Assembly (NCBI RefSeq): GCF_008364555.1
Contig: NZ_VTUC01000038.1
Location: 124,001 to 188,000 of the forward strand
DNA: 64,000 bases
Direction of reading: 5' to 3'
Source: Enterobacter vonholyi
Lineage (GTDB): Bacteria > Pseudomonadota > Gammaproteobacteria > Enterobacterales > Enterobacteriaceae
Positions 12,503-20,865 of this stretch are shown here, in pieces (position 1 is the stretch's first letter; each line of letters opens with the position of its first letter). Below the pieces are notes generated by a model. That model saw only the letters and a list, made by a program, of their open reading frames with translations, had not been told where the DNA came from and did no database searches. A program made the translations under genes and the position numbers.

Positions 12503-12522
12503 TGACGTTATATTTAACGTCA
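12503..12522. promoter_or_regulatory. Operator-like palindrome upstream of the CDF transporter
   Basis: TGACGTTA-TATT-TAACGTCA is a perfect 8+8 inverted repeat with a 4-base centre. It lies 55 bases before the ATG of the next gene, where a dimeric repressor or activator would be expected to bind. No regulator gene is adjacent, and I do not recognise the site. Confidence 0.5.
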
Positions 12523-12577
12523 ATTTAATGTTCCCTGCGCAGAATAATCGCTCAATCAGTTGGTAGCGGAAATTATC

Positions 12578-13468
12578 ATGAAAAAGAAAAATGGCAATGA
12601 GTCTCATATCCGTTCTCGGGAAATACATAAATGCACATTAGTAAGCGTGATAATAAATATTTTACTCACCTGCTTTCAGATAGTTGCAGGAATATTCTCC
12701 GGCTCACAGGGGTTAATTGCTGATGGGATTCATTCTCTTTCCGATTTATCTTCTGACTTTGTCGTTCTGATTGCGAATAAAAAGAGTCAGAAAGCCTCTG
12801 ATATCGATCATCATTACGGTCATCTGCGTTTCGAAAACGGTGCAAAGCTTATTATTGGCGCTATTCTGCTGCTCGTGGGGGTCGGGATGCTCTGGTCCGC
12901 TGGCAATAAACTGCTTAATCCCGAGACGCATCAGATGGTGAAAGGGGCCGCTTTGTGGGTGGCGATACTGGCGCTGGTGGTGAAGGAGAGTCTGTTCAGA
13001 TACATGTTTGCCACGGGAAAACGTATTCAGTCCTCGCTGCTGATAGCCAATGCCTGGCATGCCCGTTCTGACGCAGCGTCGTCAGTGGTTGTCGCTATCG
13101 GTATTGCCGGAAATTTAGTGGGTTTTCACGCGATGGACCTGATTGCGGCCCTGATTGTCGGAGTGTTCATCGCCCATATGGGTTACAAATTCTCTGCCGA
13201 TGCCCTGCACGATCTGATGGACCGTTCGCTTGAACCCGAGCTGGAGCACGATATCAAAACGTGTCTTCTCTCAACCGAAGGCGTCACCGGACTCCATGAT
13301 TTAAAAACCCGCAAGATGGGCGATTTAGCCCTTGTCGATGTCCATCTGGAAGTGAACGGCGAATTAAGCGTAAAAGAAGGGCATCAGATTGCCGTCAATG
13401 CCAGAAACAACGTGATGCAAAAATTCAATGTGCTGAACGTGATGACGCATATTGATCCTGCCCACTAA
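12578..13468 (+). CDS. Cation diffusion facilitator family transporter
   Basis: 296 residues from the ATG at 12578. Six hydrophobic segments are followed by a soluble C-terminal domain. CDF metal-site motifs are visible: H52-xxx-D56 in segment 2 (IHSLSD) and H161-xxx-D165 in segment 5 (HARSD). A histidine-rich HHYGH (78-82) follows segment 2, and histidines at 240, 256 and 269 lie in the cytoplasmic domain. The family exports Zn2+, Fe2+, Co2+, Mn2+ or Cd2+ by proton antiport; the exact metal cannot be read from sequence. It is not FieF or ZitB by the sequences I recall. A TTG at 12560 would add six residues, but the ATG has the better-placed GCGGAA. E. coli has no gene here. Confidence 0.88.
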   Translation: MKKKNGNESHIRSREIHKCTLVSVIINILLTCFQIVAGIFSGSQGLIADGIHSLSDLSSDFVVLIANKKSQKASDIDHHYGHLRFENGAKLIIGAILLLVGVGMLWSAGNKLLNPETHQMVKGAALWVAILALVVKESLFRYMFATGKRIQSSLLIANAWHARSDAASSVVVAIGIAGNLVGFHAMDLIAALIVGVFIAHMGYKFSADALHDLMDRSLEPELEHDIKTCLLSTEGVTGLHDLKTRKMGDLALVDVHLEVNGELSVKEGHQIAVNARNNVMQKFNVLNVMTHIDPAH

Positions 13469-13484
13469 TCGGAACGCATAAATA

Positions 13485-13537
13485 CAGTGTGACGCTACTC
13501 ATCGTTAAGGTTTCGTTAATTAATCTGCGTCACACTG
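13485..13537. promoter_or_regulatory. Inverted repeat and direct repeat upstream of the cytochrome b gene
   Basis: CAGTGTGACG (13485-13494) and CGTCACACTG (13528-13537) are perfect 10-bp inverted copies 33 bases apart. Between them GTTAAG-GTTTC-GTTAAT (13504-13520) is a direct repeat with an 11-base period, resembling a PmrA/BasR-type response-regulator box. The gene start is 38 bases past the right arm. Function is inferred only. Confidence 0.4.
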
Positions 13538-13574
13538 CATCGCATCAGCTCTCTCATTATTGAGGTAAAAAGCG

Positions 13575-14156
13575 ATGAACCCAACGCTACGTAATACGCT
13601 TCCCCATAAAGAAACGCCTTTTCTTCGCGTACTGCACATTCTTGTAGCCATACTGGTGCTAGCCCAAATTATCAATTCTAATTTCACCGAAAGCGAGGCC
13701 CTCCACGAATCCGGACTGAACGGAATTGTCACCTGGATCCATGTTATCTCAGGGTTTGGTTTAATTTTTTGTGGTATTGCCATGATGGCATGGATGTTAA
13801 CCCAGCGCGGATTTAAGTATTACTTCGCCTGGCTGGCGCTGGATTTTCGTGGAATCGTTGAAGATATTCGCACCCTCACGCAGCGTCAGTTACCTGACGC
13901 GCATGCTGGCGGTATGGCGGCAACGGTGCAAGGTCTGGGTGTGCTGGCGCTGCTGGGCGTTGCACTCTGCGGCGCGGCCTGGTTCGTGCTGAACGCCACG
14001 CTTGGGCCGGTTTCGTCCGTCACGGAATCCATCTTAGACTTGCATAAATTCCTGACAGTTTTTATTGAGACATATTTCTGGGCACACGGCTTCATGGGAC
14101 TCGTTCATATGTACCTGACGCTACGCGCGCAGCGTAAATATCAGTATTCCGAATAA
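13575..14156 (+). CDS. Cytochrome b561-like membrane protein
   Basis: 193 residues with four hydrophobic segments. Candidate haem ligands are histidines in or near the membrane segments: H21 (VLHILV), H56 (WIHVIS) and others in LDLHKFL, WAHGF and LVHMY near the C-terminus. The pattern fits the cytochrome b/b6 domain family (b561, Ni/Fe-hydrogenase cytochrome b subunit type), which carries electrons across the inner membrane. I cannot name the electron donor. A GAGGTAAAAAGCG ribosome-binding region precedes the ATG. It follows the CDF gene by 106 bases and has its own terminator; E. coli K-12 has no gene at this place. Confidence 0.82.
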   Translation: MNPTLRNTLPHKETPFLRVLHILVAILVLAQIINSNFTESEALHESGLNGIVTWIHVISGFGLIFCGIAMMAWMLTQRGFKYYFAWLALDFRGIVEDIRTLTQRQLPDAHAGGMAATVQGLGVLALLGVALCGAAWFVLNATLGPVSSVTESILDLHKFLTVFIETYFWAHGFMGLVHMYLTLRAQRKYQYSE

Positions 14157-14165
14157 AACGGTTCG

Positions 14166-14193
14166 CAGAGCCCGGTGCTCCCGGGCTCTGTTT
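14166..14193 (+). terminator. Terminator after the cytochrome b gene
   Basis: CAGAGCCCGG and CCGGGCTCTG form a perfect 10-bp stem with a 5-base loop followed by TTTCA. It separates the cytochrome gene from convergent setA. The U-run is short. Confidence 0.65.
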
Positions 14194-14204
14194 CACTCAT
14201 CCGA

Positions 14205-15383
14205 TCACACGTCTTTTACGCGGCAGGTCAGCAGGAGCGTCACGACGGAGAGCGCCGCAATCATCCAGTAGACCGACGCATGGCCATAGCTTTGCGCCAG
14301 CGCCCCCTGAATCACACCCGCCAGGATCACGCCGGTTGAAATACTGTTGGTAAAAAGCGTCGTTGCCGAGCCTGCACGGCCGGGCATCAGATCCTGGAAC
14401 CAGAGCATGCCGATCCCGGCAACAATTCCAATAAACACGGCGTTAAACAGCTGCAGCGCCAGCAACGCTTCACGCGAATGGAAAAGGATCAACCCTGCGT
14501 AGAACAGTACCCCGGCCGCCACGGCGACGATCATCATCCGACGCTTTCCAAAGCGCTTAACGTAATAGCCCGCCAGAATCATCGCCGGAATTTCCAGCCC
14601 GGCGGCGGTTCCCATTAAGATCCCCGCGAGCTTGTCCGGTAAGCCCAGATCGCTGCTGATCCACAGCGGCATATCAATAATGTACATGGTGTTGCAGGTC
14701 CACATCAGCGTCGAGGCAATAAACAACATGCGGACGTTCTTGTCCTGCCAGCCGCTCACCTGGGTAACAGGTTTATCCGTCGCCTGTTCGACGCGGGCCA
14801 CGGACGGCAGTGCGAAGGCTATCAGCGCCAGGCTGATGACAAAAATCCCTGCCGCAATGGAGAACATGGTGGTAAAGCCATAGTTCAACGCCAGCATAAA
14901 GGCCAGCGGCGGACCAATGACCCACGCCAGCGAGAGTTGGGCACGCATCACCGAGCTGAACATCACCACTTCCCGCGCGGAGTTATCCGCATATTCACGG
15001 GCCAGGGCGAACAGCTGCGGCATAGCGGTGTTCGCTAGCGACGCCAGCAGCACGCCGCAGGTAATGAGCGTCAGATAATGACGATTGAAAGCAAAGAGCA
15101 GCGCGTTACCCACGGCCATGGCGCAGCAAAAGAGGATCAGCTTGCGGCGATCGCCCTGGCTGTCCGATCGTTTCGCCAGCGCGAGGCTGACCAGGATCCC
15201 GGCAATGGCATTGACGGTATAAAACAGGCCGACCCAAAACGGCTGAGCCCCCACCTCGCGGCTGAGAAACAGGCTCAGCGTCGGCGCCTGAAGCCCCCCC
15301 GCCACGCCCATCATAAAGGCCACCAGCATAAAAGCGGCATACACGCCGTTCAGGCGTCGCCCCATCGTCATCAACCACAGCAT
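14205..15383 (-). CDS. setA: Sugar efflux transporter SetA
   Basis: 392 residues, twelve-segment major facilitator protein. Almost the whole sequence follows E. coli SetA, for example MGVAGGLQAPTLSLFLSREV and MWTCNTMYIIDMPLWISS. SetA exports glucosides and is induced with SgrS under glucose-phosphate stress. I chose the ATG at 15383: an in-frame TTG two codons upstream (15389) is possible, but AAGGA lies seven bases before the ATG, and the E. coli start corresponds to it. It follows the SgrS terminator on the same strand, so some expression probably comes from read-through of sgrS. Confidence 0.96.
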   Translation of the reverse strand: MLWLMTMGRRLNGVYAAFMLVAFMMGVAGGLQAPTLSLFLSREVGAQPFWVGLFYTVNAIAGILVSLALAKRSDSQGDRRKLILFCCAMAVGNALLFAFNRHYLTLITCGVLLASLANTAMPQLFALAREYADNSAREVVMFSSVMRAQLSLAWVIGPPLAFMLALNYGFTTMFSIAAGIFVISLALIAFALPSVARVEQATDKPVTQVSGWQDKNVRMLFIASTLMWTCNTMYIIDMPLWISSDLGLPDKLAGILMGTAAGLEIPAMILAGYYVKRFGKRRMMIVAVAAGVLFYAGLILFHSREALLALQLFNAVFIGIVAGIGMLWFQDLMPGRAGSATTLFTNSISTGVILAGVIQGALAQSYGHASVYWMIAALSVVTLLLTCRVKDV

Positions 15384-15429
15384 GCGCAAGTCCTTGTGAA
15401 AGCGAATCGAAATTGGGTGAATAGTAAAC

Positions 15430-15676
15430 GAAAAAAGCCAGCAAAAACATTTTGCTGGCGGGTGATAAGCACCAATACTCAGTCACACATGATCGAGGCG
15501 AGTTAGCGGGAAGAGGTCGGTGTCGTAACGTCCCACTGCATCAATTCTTCTAACGTTTTCAGCCGTTGCTCTGCACACCGGCGGGCCAGCCAGGACGATC
15601 CTTTTGTCGCTGAAAAGTACTGCTGATAAAACTGACGTGCGGTAGACCTCTTCATAATTTACCTCCTCGCTTCATC
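15430..15676 (-). ncRNA. sgrS: Small RNA SgrS
   Basis: Located between divergent sgrR and setA. The minus strand carries the conserved seed GTGTGACTGAGTATTGG (about 15487-15471), which pairs with the ptsG mRNA in E. coli. After it comes a terminator stem GCCAGCAAAA / TTTTGCTGGC and a T-run (15436-15431). The 5' end is placed by similarity to the E. coli start GATGAAGC, at 15676; a possible -10 ATAATT is at 15688-15683. The RNA would be about 247 nt, slightly longer than the 227 nt of E. coli. With Hfq it represses sugar uptake genes. The 5' half encodes SgrT. The exact ends are inferred. Confidence 0.9.
15503..15655 (-). CDS. sgrT: SgrT, inhibitor of glucose uptake encoded within SgrS
   Basis: A 50-residue frame from the ATG at 15655: MKRSTARQFYQQYFSATKG, continuing SSWLARRCAEQRLKTLEELM and QWDVTTPTSSR. 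The core RQFYQ-YF-AT and the LM-QWD tail match E. coli SgrT (43 residues), which blocks PtsG (EIICB-Glc) activity. Here the codon matching the E. coli start is GCA rather than ATG, and an ATG six codons upstream takes over, with GAGGAGG six bases before it. It was too short for ordinary gene calling. The product name is by similarity; the ribosome-binding site is perfect. Confidence 0.9.
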   Translation of the reverse strand: MKRSTARQFYQQYFSATKGSSWLARRCAEQRLKTLEELMQWDVTTPTSSR

Positions 15677-15743
15677 GAGGAGAATTATTGGCCTAATATA
15701 GGGATAAATAAATTGCTGGTTTTTTGTCAGGAGTTCCCCTTTT

Positions 15744-17399
15744 ATGCCTTCCGGTCGTCTGCAACAACAGTTTATCCGCCTCTGGCAGTGCTGCGAGGGA
15801 CAATCGCAGGAGACCACGCTCAACGAGCTGGCGGACCTGCTTAGCTGTTCCCGCCGTCATATGCGCACGCTGCTCAACACCATGCAGCAGCAGGGGTGGT
15901 TAAGCTGGGAAGCGGAAGCGGGACGCGGCAAACGTTCGCGGCTGACCTTCCTGTATACCGGACTGGCGTTGCAGCAGCAGCGCGCAGAAGATCTGCTCGA
16001 ACAGGACCGCATCGATCAGCTGGTCCAGCTGGTGGGCGACAAGGCCGCCGTGCGCCAGATGCTGGTCTCCCATCTCGGACGCAGCTTTCGTCAGGGCCGA
16101 CACATTCTGCGGGTGCTCTATTACCGTCCGATGAAAAATCTGTTGCCCGGCACGGCGTTACGCCGCTCGGAAACCCACATGGCCCGACAAATCTTCAGCG
16201 GCCTGACGCGCATAAATGAGGAAAACGGGGAACTGGAGGCGGATATTGCGCACCACTGGCAGCAGCTTTCCCCGCGCCACTGGCGCTTCTTCTTACGCCC
16301 CGGCATCCACTTTCACCACGGCCGCGAGCTGGAGATGCACGACGTCATCGCCTCTCTGGAACGCGCCCGCAGGCTGCCGCTCTACTCGCATATTTCGCGC
16401 ATCCATTCCCCCACGGCCTGGACGCTGGACATTGAGCTGTCGCAGCAGGACAAGTGGCTTCCCTGGCTGCTGGGCTATGTGCCGTCGATGATTTTGCCCG
16501 GCGAGTGGGAATCATTGAACAATTTTGCCAGCCTGCCGATTGGCACCGGGCCCTACTCCGTGTCCCGCAATAACAGCAACCAGCTGAAAATCCGCGCGTT
16601 CGATGACTACTTTGGCTATCGGGCGCTGATCGACGAAGTGAACGTGTGGGTATTGCCTGATCTCAATGAAGACCTGAGCTGCGGTCTGACGCTTGAAGGC
16701 CCCACCACCGGAGAAAAGGCCGTGGAGAGCCGCCTGGAGGAAGGATGCTACTATCTCCTGTTTGACCGCCGTACCCACCGCGGGGCAAACCAGGGCGTCC
16801 GCAAGTGGATCAGCCACGTGCTGTCCCCTTCCAATCTGATCTACCATGCGGAAGAGCAGTACCAGACATACTGGTTTCCGGCCTACGGCCTGCTTCCGCG
16901 CTGGCACCACGCCCGGCCGTCGCACTGCGACAAACCCGCAGGGCTGGAGTCCATCACCCTGACCTACTACCGCGAGCACGTGGAGCATCGTTTTATCGCG
17001 AGGATCATGACCCGCCTGCTGGCAGCCGAGGGGGTCAAGTTAGAGGTAAGAGAAGTGGACTATGACGAATGGCATCAGGGAGAGATCGCCAGCGATATCT
17101 GGCTCAACAGCGCTAATTTTACCCTGCCGCTCGATTTTTCATTATTTTCACATCTGTATGAAGTACCGCTGATCCAGCACTGCATCGATCGGGACTGGCA
17201 GCAGGACGCCGCCCTGTGGCGATCGGGCGAGATGAACCTTGCCGTTTGGTGCCAGCAGCTGCTGGCCGAGCAGGCGATCGTCCCGCTGATCCACCACTGG
17301 CTGATGATTCAGGGCCAGCGCAGCATGCGCGGCCTGCGGATGAACACTCTGGGCTGGTTTGATTTTAAATCCGCCTGGTTTGCGCCCCCGGAGCCATAA
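15744..17399 (+). CDS. sgrR: Transcriptional regulator SgrR
   Basis: 551 residues, the E. coli length. The N-terminal winged helix-turn-helix (SgrR_N, about residues 5-115) includes [20 protein letters not shown]. It is followed by a solute-binding-protein-like domain (about 160-550) related to extracellular family 5, thought to sense sugar phosphate. It activates divergent sgrS when glucose-6-phosphate accumulates. The promoter overlaps that of sgrS in the 67-base gap. The start [17 protein letters not shown] agrees with the E. coli protein. Confidence 0.97.
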   Translation: MPSGRLQQQFIRLWQCCEGQSQETTLNELADLLSCSRRHMRTLLNTMQQQGWLSWEAEAGRGKRSRLTFLYTGLALQQQRAEDLLEQDRIDQLVQLVGDKAAVRQMLVSHLGRSFRQGRHILRVLYYRPMKNLLPGTALRRSETHMARQIFSGLTRINEENGELEADIAHHWQQLSPRHWRFFLRPGIHFHHGRELEMHDVIASLERARRLPLYSHISRIHSPTAWTLDIELSQQDKWLPWLLGYVPSMILPGEWESLNNFASLPIGTGPYSVSRNNSNQLKIRAFDDYFGYRALIDEVNVWVLPDLNEDLSCGLTLEGPTTGEKAVESRLEEGCYYLLFDRRTHRGANQGVRKWISHVLSPSNLIYHAEEQYQTYWFPAYGLLPRWHHARPSHCDKPAGLESITLTYYREHVEHRFIARIMTRLLAAEGVKLEVREVDYDEWHQGEIASDIWLNSANFTLPLDFSLFSHLYEVPLIQHCIDRDWQQDAALWRSGEMNLAVWCQQLLAEQAIVPLIHHWLMIQGQRSMRGLRMNTLGWFDFKSAWFAPPEP

Positions 17400-17440
17400 C
17401 GCTTTCGTAATATTCACCAAATCATTACAATAGCGCCGTT

Positions 17441-17520
17441 CTCAACGGGGTGCTGCATCACAGATGTGCGCTGAGATAATACCCGTCGAACCTGATCCGG
17501 ATAACGCCGGCGAAGGGATT
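17441..17520 (+). promoter_or_regulatory. TPP riboswitch (THI element) of thiBPQ
   Basis: The conserved THI-box elements are all present in order: GGGGTGC (17447-17453), GCTGAGATAATACCCGT (17470-17486), GAACCTGATCCGGATAACGCC (17488-17508) and CGAAGGGAT (17511-17519). P1 can be closed by CTCAA (17441-17445) with TTGAG (17520-17524). The element begins after the sgrR stop; TACAAT (17426-17431) is a possible -10. There is no U-rich terminator before thiB, and a hairpin can cover the thiB ribosome-binding site, so control is probably translational. Confidence 0.93.
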
Positions 17521-17567
17521 TGAGGCTGTCGCTCAAAATCCTTTGCCACTCAACCCTGAGGTGCAAA

Positions 17568-18551
17568 GTGTTAAAAAAAGTTCTCCCCCTGCTGGCGCTG
17601 TTCGCGCTGCCTGCTTTTGCCAAGCCCGTCCTGACGGTCTACACCTACGACTCCTTCTCTGCCGACTGGGGTCCTGGCCCGGTTGTCAAAAAAGCCTTTG
17701 AAGCGGACTGCAACTGCGAGCTAAAGTTCGTGGCGCTTGAAGATGGCGTGTCGCTGCTCAACCGTCTGCGCATGGAAGGTAAAAACAGTAAAGCCGACGT
17801 GGTGCTCGGGCTGGATAACAACCTGCTGGAAGCCGCCTCGCAAACCAAACTGTTTGCCAAAAGCGGCGTCGCGGCAGATGCCGTTAACGTGCCGGGCGGC
17901 TGGAAGAACGACACCTTTGTGCCGTTCGACTATGGCTACTTTGCTTTTGTTTACGACAAAAATAAGCTGAAAAACCCGCCGAAGAGCCTGAAAGAGCTGG
18001 TCGAAAGCGATCAGAAGTGGCGCGTAATTTACGAAGATCCGCGGACCAGCACGCCGGGCCTGGGCCTGCTGCTATGGATGCAAAAGGTCTACGGGGATAA
18101 AGCACCGGAAGCATGGCAGAAGCTGGCCGCTAAAACCGTCACCGTGACCAAAGGCTGGAGCGAAGCCTACGGCCTGTTCCTCAAAGGCGAAAGCGACCTG
18201 GTGCTGAGCTACACCACCTCCCCGGCCTACCACATTATCGCCGAGAAGAAAGACAACTATGCAGCCGCAGATTTTGCAGAAGGGCACTATCTGCAGGTGG
18301 AAGTGGCCGCGCGTACCGCTGCCAGCAAACAGCCGGAGCTGGCCGAGAAGTTCCTGAAGTTTATGGTTTCACCGGCGTTCCAGAACGCCATTCCAGCGGG
18401 CAACTGGATGTATCCGGTTACTAACGTTGCGCTGCCTGCAGGTTTCGAGCAGTTGACCAAACCGAAAACCTCGCTGGAGTTTACGCCTCAGCAGGTCGCC
18501 GCGCAGCGTGCCGCATGGGTAAGCGAATGGCAACGCGCCGTCAGCCGTTGA
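17568..18551 (+). CDS. thiB: Thiamine/TPP ABC transporter, periplasmic binding protein
   Basis: 327 residues from a GTG. A signal peptide MLKKVLPLLALFALPAFA ends after residue 18 (AFA|KP). The mature part is a family 1-type solute-binding protein containing VYTYDSF and GPGPVVKKAFEADCNC. It binds thiamine, TMP and TPP in the periplasm and delivers them to ThiPQ. I chose the GTG at 17568, as in the E. coli protein start, because GAGG lies six bases upstream; the frame is open farther upstream to 17520 but that overlaps the riboswitch. The last 25 bases overlap thiP. Confidence 0.96.
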   Translation: MLKKVLPLLALFALPAFAKPVLTVYTYDSFSADWGPGPVVKKAFEADCNCELKFVALEDGVSLLNRLRMEGKNSKADVVLGLDNNLLEAASQTKLFAKSGVAADAVNVPGGWKNDTFVPFDYGYFAFVYDKNKLKNPPKSLKELVESDQKWRVIYEDPRTSTPGLGLLLWMQKVYGDKAPEAWQKLAAKTVTVTKGWSEAYGLFLKGESDLVLSYTTSPAYHIIAEKKDNYAAADFAEGHYLQVEVAARTAASKQPELAEKFLKFMVSPAFQNAIPAGNWMYPVTNVALPAGFEQLTKPKTSLEFTPQQVAAQRAAWVSEWQRAVSR

Positions 18552-20137
18552 TTCCCGGCTGGTTACTTCCCGGGCTGCTCGCCGCCGCCGTGATGGTAGC
18601 GGTCAGCCTGGGGGCTTTTCTTGCATTGTGGTTTAACGCGCCAGGGAGCGACCTGCTCGCCCTCTGGCACGACAGCTACCTCTGGCACGTTATCCGGTTC
18701 TCCTTCTGGCAGGCGTCTCTTTCTGCCCTGCTGTCGGTGATCCCGGCTATTTTTCTGGCACGCGCTCTGTATCGACGGCGATTTCCCGGCAGGCAGGCCC
18801 TGCTGCGCCTGTGCGCCATGACGCTGATCCTGCCCGTGCTGGTGGCGGTATTTGGTATTCTAAGCGTTTACGGTCGCCAGGGCTGGCTGTCTTCACTGTT
18901 CGGTCAGCTTGGCCTGGAATGGTCATTCTCGCCTTACGGACTGCAGGGCATTCTGCTGGCGCACGTATTTTTCAATATGCCGATGGCAACGCGCCTCTTT
19001 TTGCAGGCGCTGGAAAATATTCCCGGCGAACAGCGTCAGATTGCCGCCCAGCTCGGCATGCGCGGCGTGTCGTTCTTCCGCTTTGTCGAATGGCCGTGGC
19101 TTCGCCGCCAGCTCCCGCCCGTGGCGGCGTTAATCTTTATGCTCTGCTTTGCCAGCTTTGCCACCGTGCTGTCACTCGGCGGCGGGCCGCAGGCCACCAC
19201 CATTGAGCTGGCGATTTACCAGGCGCTGAGTTACGACTACGATCCCGGTCGCGCCGCGCTGCTGGCGATGGTGCAGATGGCGTGCTGTCTTGCGCTGGTG
19301 CTGTTGAGCCAGCGGCTGAGTAAAGCCATTCCCGCTGGCAGTCATCAAATAACCGGCTGGCGCGATCCGCAGGACAGCCTGCACAGCCGCGTCAGTGATT
19401 TTATCCTGATCGCGCTGGCGCTTCTGCTACTGCTGCCGCCGCTGATGGCCGTTATTGTTGACGGATTGAACCTCAATCTCGGGTCCGTCCTGCAACAGCC
19501 CGTTCTCTGGCAAGCCACCTGGACCTCGCTGCGTATCGCCCTCGCTGCCGGATTACTGTGCGTCCTCCTGACCATGATGCTGCTGTGGAGCAGCCGTGAG
19601 CTCTACGCCCGCCAGGCGCAAAAAGCCGGACAAATGCTGGAGCTGACGGGCATGCTGATCCTGGCGATGCCGGGCATCGTGCTGGCAACGGGCTTCTTTT
19701 TACTGTTTAACAGCACCTTCGGCCTGCCGGAAAGGGCAGATGGCATTGTGATTTTCACCAACGCCTTAATGGCCATCCCCTACGCGCTCAAGGTGCTGGA
19801 AAACCCGATGCGCGACGTCAACAGCCGCTACGGTTTGCTGTGCCAGTCGCTGGGGATGCAGGGCTGGCAGCGGCTGAAGGTAGTCGAACTGCGCGCGCTA
19901 AAACGCCCGCTGGCGCAGGCGCTGGCGTTTGCCTGCGTGCTCTCTATTGGAGACTTTGGCGTCGTGGCGCTGTTCGGCAATGACGATTTCCGCACGCTTC
20001 CGTACTGGCTTTATCAGCAAATCGGCTCTTACCGCAGTCAGGATGGCGCGGTTACCGCGCTGTTACTGCTGCTGCTGTGCTTTGCCTTATTTACCGTTAT
20101 CGAAAAACTCCCGGGGCGTGATGTTAAAACTGACTGA
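18527..20137 (+). CDS. thiP: Thiamine/TPP ABC transporter, permease
   Basis: 536 residues, two fused binding-protein-dependent permease units. Each half has about six membrane segments and an EAA-like cytoplasmic loop ([20 protein letters not shown] near 170-195, and [17 protein letters not shown] in the second half). The start ATG at 18527 gives the E. coli N-terminus [12 protein letters not shown]; an ATG four codons earlier is also in frame. It overlaps thiB by 25 bases and thiQ by 17, indicating tightly coupled translation. Confidence 0.97.
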   Translation: MATRRQPLIPGWLLPGLLAAAVMVAVSLGAFLALWFNAPGSDLLALWHDSYLWHVIRFSFWQASLSALLSVIPAIFLARALYRRRFPGRQALLRLCAMTLILPVLVAVFGILSVYGRQGWLSSLFGQLGLEWSFSPYGLQGILLAHVFFNMPMATRLFLQALENIPGEQRQIAAQLGMRGVSFFRFVEWPWLRRQLPPVAALIFMLCFASFATVLSLGGGPQATTIELAIYQALSYDYDPGRAALLAMVQMACCLALVLLSQRLSKAIPAGSHQITGWRDPQDSLHSRVSDFILIALALLLLLPPLMAVIVDGLNLNLGSVLQQPVLWQATWTSLRIALAAGLLCVLLTMMLLWSSRELYARQAQKAGQMLELTGMLILAMPGIVLATGFFLLFNSTFGLPERADGIVIFTNALMAIPYALKVLENPMRDVNSRYGLLCQSLGMQGWQRLKVVELRALKRPLAQALAFACVLSIGDFGVVALFGNDDFRTLPYWLYQQIGSYRSQDGAVTALLLLLLCFALFTVIEKLPGRDVKTD

Positions 20138-20822
20138 TGTAACCTGGCTCTATCAGCATCTGCCGATGCGCTTCACACTCTCCGTTCAGCAGGGCGAGCG
20201 GATTGCGGTGCTTGGCCCAAGCGGTGCCGGGAAAAGCACCTTGCTCAATTTGATCGCCGGCTTTCTGCAACCTGCCAGCGGGTCGATAGCCATCGATAAT
20301 CGTGATTTCACCAACGCCCCTCCGGCTAAACGTCCTGTGTCGATGCTGTTTCAGGAAAACAACCTGTTTACCCATCTGACGGTGCGGCAAAACATCGCGC
20401 TGGGAATGCATCCGGGGCTCAGGCTGAACGATGCCCAACGCGAAAAACTTGAAGTGATTGCCGCACAGATGGGGATCGCTGAATTCATCGACAGGCTGCC
20501 GGGCGAGCTCTCCGGCGGCCAGCGTCAGCGCGTGGCGCTGGCGCGTTGTCTGGTGCGCGAGCAGCCGCTTCTGCTGCTGGATGAGCCCTTCTCGGCGCTC
20601 GATCCCGCGCTGCGTCAGGAGATGCTCGCCCTGGTGCAGGAGGTCTGCCAGCGTCAGCAGCTGACGATGCTGATGGTTTCGCACAGTATTGAGGATGCAG
20701 CACGGATTGCGCCGCGATCGGTGGTGGTTGCCGAAGGGCGAATTGCGTGGGATGGGAAGACGGAAGAGCTGCTGAGTGGTAAAGCGGGGGCGTCTTCACT
20801 GTTGGGCATTCGTGCCGTCTGA
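20121..20822 (+). CDS. thiQ: Thiamine/TPP ABC transporter, ATP-binding protein
   Basis: 233 residues from the ATG at 20121, [18 protein letters not shown]. Walker [10 protein letters not shown] is at 32-40, the signature LSGGQ at 129-133, and Walker B LLLLDEP with catalytic E154. It powers ThiBPQ uptake. The frame is open upstream into thiP, but starts there would be inside the permease, and the family start is clear. It is the last gene of the operon and converges on yabI. Confidence 0.97.
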   Translation: MLKLTDVTWLYQHLPMRFTLSVQQGERIAVLGPSGAGKSTLLNLIAGFLQPASGSIAIDNRDFTNAPPAKRPVSMLFQENNLFTHLTVRQNIALGMHPGLRLNDAQREKLEVIAAQMGIAEFIDRLPGELSGGQRQRVALARCLVREQPLLLLDEPFSALDPALRQEMLALVQEVCQRQQLTMLMVSHSIEDAARIAPRSVVVAEGRIAWDGKTEELLSGKAGASSLLGIRAV

Positions 20823-20824
20823 TG

Positions 20825-20857
20825 CCCTCACCCTGACCCTCTCCCACAGGGAGAGGG
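20825..20857. repeat. REP-like palindrome between thiQ and yabI
   Basis: CCCTCTCCC and GGGAGAGGG (20837-20845 and 20849-20857) form a 9-bp stem with the loop ACA, preceded by CCCTCACCCTGA. This is a widespread type of enterobacterial intergenic repeat. It lies between convergent genes and may act as a bidirectional terminator. A sister copy is at 40871-40896. Confidence 0.6.
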
Positions 20858-20865
20858 AATAAACA

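Noticed and set aside
19929-20120. Extended N-terminus for ThiQ inside thiP
   Set aside because: The frame is open, but the ABC ATPase family starts at MLKLTDV (20121) and the extension has no domain match.
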